A stretch of 64,000 nucleotides of DNA from an uncultured Granulosicoccaceae bacterium. Its GTDB lineage: Bacteria; Pseudomonadota; Gammaproteobacteria; Granulosicoccales; Granulosicoccaceae. The position numbers and the translations under genes were made by a program. Position 1 is the first letter of the stretch, and each line of letters opens with the position of its first letter. Positions 24,908-32,144 of this stretch are shown in pieces. Location: assembly GCA_937981955.1 (NCBI GenBank), contig CALJNA010000087.1, positions 29,663-93,662 on the forward strand. The letters are read 5' to 3'. The notes under the pieces were generated by a model that made no database searches, was not told the DNA's origin, and was given only the letters and a program-made list of their open reading frames with translations.

Positions 24908-25522
24908 ATGAGTGTCTCACTATTACTAAAAATGGTGATTTTTATGAGAATGTTGTTGGCTGTTGCGATCTTGACGATGCCATTGCTGCTGCAAGGCGCG
25001 ACTAATGATGATATTGGTGAAGGTGGTTTGCATACGCAAGACTGGTTTTCGATTACTTTCAAAGATATTGCTGAAGACATCACAGAAGCTGCCGACGAAG
25101 GCAAACGTCTGGCCTTGGTTTTCGAACAACACGGTTGCATTTATTGCACTCGCATGCACGAAACTATATTGACCGATCCTGAAGTCAGTGAATACCTGCA
25201 GGAACACTTCAACATTGTGCAAATTAATTTGTTTGGCGCTGAAGAGGTGACCGATCTGGACGGTGAGGTACTAACCGAGCAGTCAGCCAGCGCCAAATGG
25301 GGTGTCATGTTCACACCCACGATTTTGTTCATGCCCGAAACGCTGCCCGATGAAGAATCCTCCGCGTTAAAAGCTGCAGTTGCGGCGCTCCCTGGAGGTT
25401 TTCAGAAGCTCACCTTTCTACACACGTTTCAATGGGTCAATGAGAAAGGGTATGAGGGCGATGAACATTTACAGAAGTACCACGCAAGGAAGCTCAACGC
25501 CAGAATGAAGAAAGCTCAATAA
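24908..25522 (+). CDS. SoxW-like thioredoxin-fold protein
   Basis: A 204-aa exported thioredoxin-like protein. Signal peptide MRMLLAVAILTMPLLLQGA, active site QHGCIYCTRMHETIL, cis-Pro region MFTPTILFM. It resembles SoxW-type and DsbD-gamma-like proteins that hold periplasmic thiols reduced. GAGG lies about 9 bases before the ATG at 24908; later ATGs at 24932 and 24944 would give a shorter leader. It is divergent from the SoxS-like gene, so the two likely form a reducing relay for periplasmic sulfur proteins. Confidence 0.75.
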   Translation: MSVSLLLKMVIFMRMLLAVAILTMPLLLQGATNDDIGEGGLHTQDWFSITFKDIAEDITEAADEGKRLALVFEQHGCIYCTRMHETILTDPEVSEYLQEHFNIVQINLFGAEEVTDLDGEVLTEQSASAKWGVMFTPTILFMPETLPDEESSALKAAVAALPGGFQKLTFLHTFQWVNEKGYEGDEHLQKYHARKLNARMKKAQ

Positions 25523-25575
25523 CAGTGCAAAGTTGAACAAAAACTGCCCATTCGGTGAATCTCCACACCGTCATT

Positions 25576-25594
25576 AATGAGAATTATTCTCATT
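25576..25594. promoter_or_regulatory. Fur-box-like perfect palindrome
   Basis: AATGAGAATTATTCTCATT is a perfect 9-1-9 palindrome matching the core TGAGAATNATTCTCA of Fur operators. It lies 207 bases before the TRAP solute-binding protein start and 53 bases after the SoxW-like stop. Iron-dependent control of a transcript starting near here is inferred. Confidence 0.65.
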
Positions 25595-25801
25595 TGATTG
25601 ATCTGATGCTGAATTAGTGTGACCTGTGTGTTTCCAACAACTCGCAGGTTTTGTGTGTTTTGAAATTTAGTAGTACAGTAATCAGGTTGTTTTCGGTGAA
25701 GTTCAGACAATTCGCGTGAAAAACTGCAAGCAGATGTGCATTAAATGACATACGCTTAAATGGACCGAAATCGGTTATAGAACACTCGGAGAAAATTAAA
25801 C

Positions 25802-26902
25802 ATGACAAGAAGAACGTTTCTAACGCAAGGCGCGAAAGGTCTTGGCATTGCAACTGCTGCCAGCACCGGCATCATTGCAGCACCTGCGATTGCGCAAAGC
25901 AAAACCAAAATGACGATCGTCTCTACCTGGCCCCGGGACTTTCCTGGCTTGGGTTTGAGTGCACAGCGTCTGGCACAGCGTATTTCCGATCTATCAGACG
26001 GAAAATTTGAAGTTGAGTATTTCGCTGCGGGTGAACGGGTTGGTGCGTTTGACTCATTCGACGAAGTTGCTTCAGGTAACAGTCAGGCGTACATCGCTGC
26101 TGACTACTACTGGAAAGGCAAGCACCCTGCATTTGCATACTTCACATCAGTACCTTTTGGTATGACTTCTCTGGAATGGAATGCGTGGATCAAGTTTAAA
26201 GGTGGTCAGGCATTGTGGGACGAAGTCTCTGGCGAATTTGGTTTGAAAGCCTTCACTTGTGGTGGTACTGGTACTCAGATGGGCGGTTGGTTCAACAAGG
26301 AAATCGAATCAGCTGATGATCTTAAAGGTCTGAAAATGCGTATCCCAGGTCTTGGCGGCGATGTTATGGCCAAGCTAGGTGCATCTCCTGTTTCACTACC
26401 TGGTGGACAGATCTATGAGAACCTTGTTTCCGGTGCTATCGATGCAACCGAGTGGGTTGGACCTTACAATGACTACTTCATGAAGTTTTATGAAGCGGCC
26501 AAGTACTACTACACACCAGGTATGCATGAGCCAGGTGGTGGCCTTGCCTTCGGCATGAACAAAGAGTGGTATGAAAAACTATCCAAGTGGGAAAAGATTG
26601 TTATTGAAACCGCTTGTATGGAAGAGAACGCTGCTCAGTACGAAGAAGCAGTTGCCAACAATGGTGAGTTCCTTAATACCATCATCAATGATCACGGCGT
26701 TGAGCTGCGTGAATTCAACGACGATGTTTATGATGCGTTTGGTGAAGCTGCAGCGGAAGTGTTTGAAGAGACTCGCGATCACAGTGAGCTGGCTACTAAA
26801 GTTGACGACAGCTTCCAGGCCAGCCTGCGTGAAATGGGTGCCTACCTGAAAATTGCAGAAAATGGATTCTCAGCGCAGCGTAATCGCGTACTGGATATCT
26901 AA
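25802..26902 (+). CDS. TRAP transporter solute-binding protein (DctP family), Tat-exported
   Basis: A 366-aa periplasmic binding protein. The Tat signal TRRTFLTQGAKGLGIATAA leads to the mature domain KMTIVSTWPRDFPGLG. The family segments DLKGLKMRIPGLGGDVMAKLG and SGAIDATEWVGPYND are present; the Arg in KMRIPG usually binds a carboxylate of the ligand. This resembles the mannitol/chloroaromatic-type DctP group that carries alpha-keto or other organic acids. No DctQ or DctM membrane subunits are adjacent. A strong terminator follows. GGAG precedes the ATG by about 12 bases. The substrate is unknown. Confidence 0.88.
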   Translation: MTRRTFLTQGAKGLGIATAASTGIIAAPAIAQSKTKMTIVSTWPRDFPGLGLSAQRLAQRISDLSDGKFEVEYFAAGERVGAFDSFDEVASGNSQAYIAADYYWKGKHPAFAYFTSVPFGMTSLEWNAWIKFKGGQALWDEVSGEFGLKAFTCGGTGTQMGGWFNKEIESADDLKGLKMRIPGLGGDVMAKLGASPVSLPGGQIYENLVSGAIDATEWVGPYNDYFMKFYEAAKYYYTPGMHEPGGGLAFGMNKEWYEKLSKWEKIVIETACMEENAAQYEEAVANNGEFLNTIINDHGVELREFNDDVYDAFGEAAAEVFEETRDHSELATKVDDSFQASLREMGAYLKIAENGFSAQRNRVLDI

Positions 26903-26961
26903 AGTTTCTGGGTAATCGAGCTCAGTAATTCGAATAAGTTCGAAGATTGAGTCAGTAGTTG

Positions 26962-26995
26962 AAAAAGGGTGGAACGAATGTTCCGCCCTTTTTTT
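26962..26995 (+). terminator. Rho-independent terminator after the TRAP binding protein
   Basis: A GC-rich stem GGGTGGAAC (26967-26975) pairs with GTTCCGCCC (26980-26988), with one G-T wobble, around the loop GAAT. The stem is flanked by A residues on the left and followed by seven Ts (26989-26995). Confidence 0.88.
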
Positions 26996-27069
26996 GTGCT
27001 GGAGCAGCGCAAGATTACTCAGGTCTGCTATTCAAGTGCCAATAGACGATGCTTGACTAGATGATTGGT

Positions 27070-28245
27070 TTACAGTGAATCTACAACCTGTACGAATCGA
27101 TCGATTTCGTCTTCAGTATTAAAGTAGTGCACAGATGAACGCACCAGTGAATCCAGGTTGCGTTTTCCAAAATCCAGCCTGGCACTTGTAAACGTGGATA
27201 CAGAAAGATTAATGCCTGCCTCTCGGCATTGATCAACCAGTTTGTTTGCGTCCAATCCCTTTTTAGTCAAGGTCACGATGCCACATTGATGCAAACCCAG
27301 ATCGTGCACCTGTACATCTTTCTGTGTTGATAGTTGTTCTCTTAACGTTTTGCCGAGTGAAAAAACCCGGCGTTCAATGTTTGCCACACCCAGTGCGTTG
27401 GCGTATCGAACCGCATGCATCAGACCAACTCGTCCGGCGATGTAGCTCTCCCAGTTCTCAAATCGTTTGGTCGTTGATGCAAACTCGAACTTGTCGTCGC
27501 TGATCCAATCTGCCGAATGCAGGTCGACGAACGGCGGGTCTAGCTCGTTCAGGAAAGCCTTGCGTACATATAAAAAACCGGTTCCGCGTGGACCGCGTAA
27601 AAACTTTCGGCCGGTGCCGGTGAGAACATCGCATTGCAACTCCTTAACATCCAGCACAATTTGTCCTGCTGATTGGCAGGCGTCGATCATATAAATGAGA
27701 CCATGCTCTTTCGCCACTTTTCCAATTTCTTTCACTGGATTAACCAAACCACCTTGTGTAGGCACATGCGTGATTGCAATCAGTTTTGTTCGATCGGTAA
27801 TGAGTTCGCCAATGGCTGAAACGTCGACTTGTCCGTGCTCATCAGACGGGATAAGGTCGATATGCAAATTGCGGCGTTTGGCTTGTTGCATCAGTGCAAG
27901 GTAGTTCGAGACATACTCAGAATCGTGAGTAAGAATGCGATCACCATCTTCTAAAGGCAGGCCGTAAAAAGCCATGTCCCACGCTCGAGTCGCATTCTCA
28001 ACATAGGCAATCTCCTCAGCTGAGGCATTGAGCAAGGTGGCAAATTCCTCGTAGAAGCTTTGCAGATCGTTGTTCGCCTGATGCTCCGCTTCGTAACCAC
28101 CAATGCTGGCTTCCAGTTTAAGGTGCTTTGCCACGGCTTGCTGAACTGGCAGCGGCATTAGGGATGCGCCAGCATTGTTGAAATGAATCAGAGATTCACA
28201 GGCAGGCGTGTCTGCACGGATGGCATCAAGATCATTTATATTCAC
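27070..28245 (-). CDS. Class V aminotransferase-fold PLP enzyme
   Basis: A 391-aa PLP enzyme of the NifS/isopenicillin-epimerase/EgtE group. The opening FNNAGASLMPLPVQQAV is typical, IDACQSAGQI holds the cofactor Asp, and the Schiff-base Lys is Lys214 in GTGRKFLRGPRGTGFLYV. Family members include cysteine desulfurases, C-S lyases and epimerases. The subgroup resembles EgtE-type lyases by the RKFLRGPRGTGF segment, but no egtB/egtD genes are nearby, so the substrate is not assigned. It lies 3 bases after a thioredoxin-like gene in the same direction, which hints at thiol or sulfur chemistry. Confidence 0.82.
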   Translation of the reverse strand: MNINDLDAIRADTPACESLIHFNNAGASLMPLPVQQAVAKHLKLEASIGGYEAEHQANNDLQSFYEEFATLLNASAEEIAYVENATRAWDMAFYGLPLEDGDRILTHDSEYVSNYLALMQQAKRRNLHIDLIPSDEHGQVDVSAIGELITDRTKLIAITHVPTQGGLVNPVKEIGKVAKEHGLIYMIDACQSAGQIVLDVKELQCDVLTGTGRKFLRGPRGTGFLYVRKAFLNELDPPFVDLHSADWISDDKFEFASTTKRFENWESYIAGRVGLMHAVRYANALGVANIERRVFSLGKTLREQLSTQKDVQVHDLGLHQCGIVTLTKKGLDANKLVDQCREAGINLSVSTFTSARLDFGKRNLDSLVRSSVHYFNTEDEIDRFVQVVDSL

Positions 28246-28248
28246 TAT

Positions 28249-28794
28249 TTATTTCCATTTTATTGAACAACCCATGCTGGGTTGCTGGTCTTCTGGGCCT
28301 GTTCCTGACTGGGCAATTTGCCGCATGGCGTTAAGCAGCTCTGGTGTGCGACCATTATCGTCCCCCATGCGTGCGTCGTCCAGTCGTCCACGGTATTGAA
28401 GTTCACCGTTTTTGTTAAAACCGAAAAAATCAGGTGTGCATACTGCATCGTAGCTCCGGGCTACGCTTTGGTCTTCGTCAACCAGATAAGGAAAGCTAAA
28501 GCCGTATTCAGCTGCGAATGCTTTCATTTTTGGTGGGCTGTCTGCTGTGTAGTTTTTAAAGTCGTTCGAATTAATGGCGACAACACTGATTCCCTCGCTT
28601 TGCAGTCGGCGTGCATCCTCAGCAAGTCGATGTCCTATCGCTTTTACATACGGGCAGTGGTTACAAATAAATGCCACAAGCATTCCGTTTTCTCCCTGTA
28701 AATTGCTTATCGAATGCACGTTACCATCAGGATCTGGCAGAGAAAATGGCTGGGCTTGCCAACCGAGACTTACCGCGGGTGTATCTTTTAGCAT
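28249..28794 (-). CDS. AhpC/TSA-type thioredoxin-like protein
   Basis: A 181-aa cytoplasmic protein of the peroxiredoxin-like thioredoxin superfamily. It has FICNHCPYVKAI (C-x2-C) in the active-site position and VCTPDFFGFNKNGEL with the cis-Pro loop, the pattern of the AhpC-like redoxins often annotated as thioredoxin family. Ends in a cysteine-containing QPSMGCSIKWK. It is upstream of and nearly contiguous with the class V aminotransferase, forming a two-gene operon. Confidence 0.8.
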   Translation of the reverse strand: MLKDTPAVSLGWQAQPFSLPDPDGNVHSISNLQGENGMLVAFICNHCPYVKAIGHRLAEDARRLQSEGISVVAINSNDFKNYTADSPPKMKAFAAEYGFSFPYLVDEDQSVARSYDAVCTPDFFGFNKNGELQYRGRLDDARMGDDNGRTPELLNAMRQIAQSGTGPEDQQPSMGCSIKWK

Positions 28795-28924
28795 GCATGT
28801 TCTCCGTTATACAGTTGAAAAAATCTTATTAACGCGATATTGGTGTGTTACTGGCAATGAAGACGTGGATACACCTGGTCAAATTGCGTTAGTCGCGCGG
28901 TATTTGACGAATGGTTATGTTTGT

Positions 28925-30016
28925 TCATCTGCCACGGTTTTCGTGCTCTTTTAACGCCCAGGCAACATGCTCACGCAGAATTGCGTTTTCTGAATCTTTT
29001 CGTGAATTCAGCGCTTTCATAACAGAGTCTGAGTGTGCCGCATTGCCTAGCGCAACCGCAATGTTTCGTAACCAGTTCCAATAACCAATTCGTCGTATTG
29101 GCGAGCCCTGCATTTGCGTGTTGAATTCATCTTCACTCCATGCGAACAAGTTGCAAAGTTCTGGCGCATCCAGGTTATATCGTGGATTGAAGTCTGTAAC
29201 AGTGGTGGGGCTTGAGAATTTGTTGAAAGGGCATACAAGCTGACAATCATCGCATCCATAAATGCGATTACCCATAGCGCTTCGAAATTCTTCCGGGATT
29301 GTGCCATCGAGTTCGATGGTCAGATACGAAATGCATCGTCTGGCGTCTACCCGAAATGGTGCGACAATGGCGCGTGTCGGACACGCGTCAATACACGCAG
29401 TACAGCTGCCACAATGCGCACTTGGCTGCGGCGGATCGACGGGCAAGGGTAAGTCGGTAAACAGTTCACCAAGAAAAAACCAGGACCCGGCGGTTTCGGA
29501 AAGCAGATTACTGTGTTTTCCAATCCACCCGAGGCCAGCTTTTTCGGCAATGGCTTTTTCGAGTACTGGTGCGCTGTCTGTAAACGCTCTGTATGAAAAT
29601 TTACCGGTCTTGTCTGTTATTTTGTTTGCCAGCTTTTGCAGTCGTTGACGTAACACCTTGTGATAGTCACGCCCGAGCGCGTATCTGGATACATAACCCA
29701 GCTGACTGGAAGATAAAACGGAATTGGCATCGGCGGCTTCGGGTGGGAAGTAGTCAAGCCGGACCGACACGATTCTGAACGTGCCGGGTTCTAGCATGGC
29801 AGGGCGACTTCGTTTCGTGCCATGGCGTTGCATGTACTCCATTTCGCCATGAAAACCGTCGTTCAGCCAATTTAGCAAATGTGTTTCATGTTCACCAAGA
29901 TCGGTATCGGTTATGGAGCATGCCGATAATCCCAATTCAGCCGACCACATTTTTATATCGCGCGCGAGATCTTCGGCTTGTTGGGGTGTCATGTGTGAAG
30001 GTGTCGGCTGGTTCAA
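28925..30016 (-). CDS. queG: Epoxyqueuosine reductase
   Basis: Cobalamin- and iron-sulfur-dependent enzyme for the last step of queuosine tRNA modification. The 363-aa protein shows YALGRDYHKVLRQRLQ and FTDSAPVLEKAIAEKAGLGW for cobalamin and substrate binding. Two ferredoxin motifs follow, CGSCTACIDACPTRAI and CDDCQLVCPFNKF. A C-terminal HEAT-like segment is present. The start overlaps the end of the upstream cupin gene by about 4 bases. No other que gene is in the window. Confidence 0.93.
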   Translation of the reverse strand: MNQPTPSHMTPQQAEDLARDIKMWSAELGLSACSITDTDLGEHETHLLNWLNDGFHGEMEYMQRHGTKRSRPAMLEPGTFRIVSVRLDYFPPEAADANSVLSSSQLGYVSRYALGRDYHKVLRQRLQKLANKITDKTGKFSYRAFTDSAPVLEKAIAEKAGLGWIGKHSNLLSETAGSWFFLGELFTDLPLPVDPPQPSAHCGSCTACIDACPTRAIVAPFRVDARRCISYLTIELDGTIPEEFRSAMGNRIYGCDDCQLVCPFNKFSSPTTVTDFNPRYNLDAPELCNLFAWSEDEFNTQMQGSPIRRIGYWNWLRNIAVALGNAAHSDSVMKALNSRKDSENAILREHVAWALKEHENRGR

Positions 30017-30780
30017 TTGTTCGCCGTACCAAAGTGACCGTTTTTATAGTAGATAAGCGTGCCTGCTTCAGCGCCCCAGTCTTGCCATGCTGCAACCGGG
30101 TTGCGAATCCAGCTACCGGCTGGATAGCTTCCGTTATCATCGGTTAATGTACCGTGTATCACCAACACCTCCTCACCGTTCGGATCCAGTTTTGGTTTAA
30201 AACTTAACGATTCATTCCAGCGAACCAACATGGAGTTATTGCCGTTGTGCATGTGTAAAGGCATCACTTCAGTATGCGATACCGGACCTGGCAGCCATAA
30301 ATTATGATCGGACAAATTTATGCAGCGCCGCTGCGTGTCGGTTGGCGCTAATTGTCCTGTCGCAACATAAAACTCCAGTTGGTGTTTGGTTAAATCGGAA
30401 CGGTGACTGCCGGGGTATAAAGTGAATTGCTGATTCGTTCCCAAGCTGTCCGGTGGTTGCCTGATGTAAAAAGGGTGCACGTATTCTGATTCATCATCTG
30501 CAATCAAGCCATGTTCAACCAGAATTTCGAGTCCGTTTGCCGGAATGTCAACACCACCAGTGGTATTCGTACTTGACGCAACGTCCAGCTTCAATAAAGC
30601 AGTCATTCTGCGGTGTACAGCAACATGGTTTTCCAGTAAGCAGATAGACAGGCCGGGAACAAGCGTCCGTTGCCAGTCTCGGTTACCAGCGCTGACCACA
30701 ATGCGCTGATTCAAATCCGCATTTAGTGCCGGCACCTCACTTCCAAGTAAAGCTTCCAGTAGCGGGTCGATCAGGTTCAT
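30013..30780 (-). CDS. ChrR-type cupin protein
   Basis: A 255-aa protein with a C-terminal cupin of the ChrR (anti-ECF sigma factor) type: MPLHMHNGNNSMLVRW, then GEEVLVIHGTLTDDNGSYPA and GSWIRNPVAA, the pattern of the ChrR cupin domain. An additional N-terminal cupin-like half is likely (residues 20-120). It lacks an N-terminal zinc-finger anti-sigma domain and no ECF sigma gene is adjacent, so an enzymatic or storage role is equally possible. The start is uncertain: 30780 (MNLIDPLL) and 30804 are both open and neither has a good ribosome binding site. It overlaps queG. Confidence 0.68.
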   Translation of the reverse strand: MNLIDPLLEALLGSEVPALNADLNQRIVVSAGNRDWQRTLVPGLSICLLENHVAVHRRMTALLKLDVASSTNTTGGVDIPANGLEILVEHGLIADDESEYVHPFYIRQPPDSLGTNQQFTLYPGSHRSDLTKHQLEFYVATGQLAPTDTQRRCINLSDHNLWLPGPVSHTEVMPLHMHNGNNSMLVRWNESLSFKPKLDPNGEEVLVIHGTLTDDNGSYPAGSWIRNPVAAWQDWGAEAGTLIYYKNGHFGTANN

Positions 30781-30983
30781 AGTGGAGTTTCGAGGTGCTG
30801 ACATGCTGTTCGGTTGCAACGCAGGAATACACCGGCCAGTATAACGCTGCTGTGAACGGTCGAGCCGATCGATATCCGGAACCAAACTAAGTTATTGAAT
30901 GCCGGAACTTTAATCTGTTCGCACCGGACTAATTAGAAAAATGCTGGCGCAAATCCGTGGCTGTGCTAATCTGATTACATAGA

Positions 30984-30998
30984 GAACGTTTGGAGAAC
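30984..30998. promoter_or_regulatory. Candidate LexA operator GAAC-N7-GAAC
   Basis: GAACGTTTGGAGAAC lies immediately before the lexA ATG, inside a 9-base direct repeat GAGAACGTT (30982-30990 and 30993-31001, period 11). Read on the other strand it is GTTC-N7-GTTC, the direct-repeat SOS box known from alphaproteobacteria. It also covers the GGAG ribosome binding site. Confidence 0.5.
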
Positions 30999-31001
30999 GT
31001 T

Positions 31002-31688
31002 ATGGTCACAACGACAACACTGACCCACCTGGAAACCCGGGTGCTAACCGCCATCGATCAGCATATCAGCAGAAATGGTCAGTCTCCGACCATAGCCGAG
31101 CTGGCGCTGGCGCTTCGGCTTAAATCCAAAGGCACGGTTCATCGCTACGTGCAGTCACTTATAGAGAAGGGCAAACTTGAGCGCCACGGCACCGGATGGC
31201 GAGGTTTACGGGTCGCCGGTAAACCCCTGCCAGATTCGGCCTCTGCTAAATCGACCGATAACAACATTATCGACCTGGTGACACTGCCAGCGGAGCGAAT
31301 AACCACAGGCGATTTCAAGTTGCCATTACTGGGTAAAATTGCCGCCGGGCAACCTATCGAGGCCATCGAAGATCAGGCGCATCTTGATCTGGCAGAATTC
31401 TTTATCGGTCCGGACCGATACGCATTGCGCGTTAGCGGCGACTCCATGATGGATGTTGGCATTCTCAATGGTGACACCGTTATCCTGCGCAAAACAGACC
31501 AGGCGCGCACTGGTGATATCGTGGTTGCTTTGATTGATTCGCAAGAAGCCACGCTTAAACGACTTGGACAGATTGAGGATGGGATGGTTGAGCTCATTCC
31601 CGAAAATCAGTCAATGTCTACCATGCGTTATTCAGTTGATCGGGTCAGTTTTCAAGGTGTGCTCGTGGGTCAATTGCGCAGCTACTAA
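31002..31688 (+). CDS. lexA: LexA repressor
   Basis: SOS response repressor, 228 aa from the ATG at 31002 (GGAG just upstream; the earlier in-frame start at 30990 would place the start inside the operator repeat). The N-terminal winged helix has SPTIAELALALRLKSKGTVHRYVQ. The self-cleavage site is Ala115-Gly116 in GKIAAGQPIE, with catalytic Ser148 in SGDSMMDVG and Lys186 in ATLKRLG. The recognition helix differs from the E. coli type, in line with a non-canonical operator. A 72-aa gene follows 26 bases later in the same direction. Confidence 0.93.
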   Translation: MVTTTTLTHLETRVLTAIDQHISRNGQSPTIAELALALRLKSKGTVHRYVQSLIEKGKLERHGTGWRGLRVAGKPLPDSASAKSTDNNIIDLVTLPAERITTGDFKLPLLGKIAAGQPIEAIEDQAHLDLAEFFIGPDRYALRVSGDSMMDVGILNGDTVILRKTDQARTGDIVVALIDSQEATLKRLGQIEDGMVELIPENQSMSTMRYSVDRVSFQGVLVGQLRSY

Positions 31689-31714
31689 AATTTTTTACGT
31701 CAAAACCAGCCACT

Positions 31715-31933
31715 ATGAATAAGCTAGATGAAGATGCGCTGCACGCTTTAAAAGTTGCATTTTGCTATATGCCTAAAGCCATTGAAGTCAACGAATACGA
31801 TTTTGCAGGCCGCGTAGATAAAGTGCTGGCCGATATTGAAACGGTGCGTGAAGTGTTGTTATTCAACGACACGGATCCCGATGAAGTCTATGGCGATATG
31901 AATCCGGACAACTCTCCGAATTCAAGCTACTAA
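31715..31933 (+). CDS. Small acidic protein downstream of lexA
   Basis: A 72-aa acidic protein, MNKLDEDALHALKVAFCYMP, with a helical middle and a low-complexity tail (DPDEVYGDMNPDNSPNSSY). I do not recognise the family. The 26-base gap and shared direction suggest co-transcription with lexA and possibly SOS control; the SulA-type cell division inhibitors are larger and different. It ends just before the 10-bp tandem repeat. Confidence 0.5.
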   Translation: MNKLDEDALHALKVAFCYMPKAIEVNEYDFAGRVDKVLADIETVREVLLFNDTDPDEVYGDMNPDNSPNSSY

Positions 31934-31946
31934 ACACCATTTCAAG

Positions 31947-32006
31947 ATCGGATGTCATCGGATGTCATCGGATGTCATCGGATATCATCGGATATCATCG
32001 GATATC
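31947..32006 (+). repeat. Six 10-bp tandem repeats
   Basis: ATCGGATGTC occurs three times (31947-31976) followed by ATCGGATATC three times (31977-32006), with no gap. The G-to-A difference splits the array into two homogeneous blocks, a sign of stepwise unit duplication. It lies between two convergent genes. The 10-base period is close to one helical turn. Confidence 0.9.
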
Positions 32007-32070
32007 AAATGAAGAGTGGGTTGAAGCATTGGTTACTTTTTCAAGTAGCACACTAACCACAAAACATAAA

Positions 32071-32094
32071 GCCCGGGTGCTGGAGCACCCAGGC
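32071..32094 (-). terminator. Hairpin terminator for the minus-strand esterase
   Basis: The stem GCCTGGGTGC / GCACCCGGGC (one mismatch), read on the minus strand, is followed by CTTTATGTTTTG. It lies about 47 bases after the esterase stop and faces the tandem-repeat region. Confidence 0.6.
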
Positions 32095-32108
32095 GATCAA
32101 GGTCCGTT

Positions 32109-32144
32109 GTAGCTTATGTGGCTTATGTAGCTTATGTAGCTTAC
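32109..32144 (-). repeat. Four 9-bp tandem repeats at the esterase stop
   Basis: On the plus strand the units are GTAGCTTAT, GTGGCTTAT, GTAGCTTAT and GTAGCTTAC, contiguous from 32109 to 32144. The last unit overlaps the esterase stop codon (32141-32143 on the minus strand). As a multiple of three, loss of the stop would add an in-frame repeated tail. Confidence 0.85.

Noticed and set aside
31947..32144. Possible CRISPR array near 32 kb
   Set aside because: The units are 9-10 bases long and directly contiguous, without spacers, so they are simple tandem repeats and not a CRISPR array for the Cas6-like protein.
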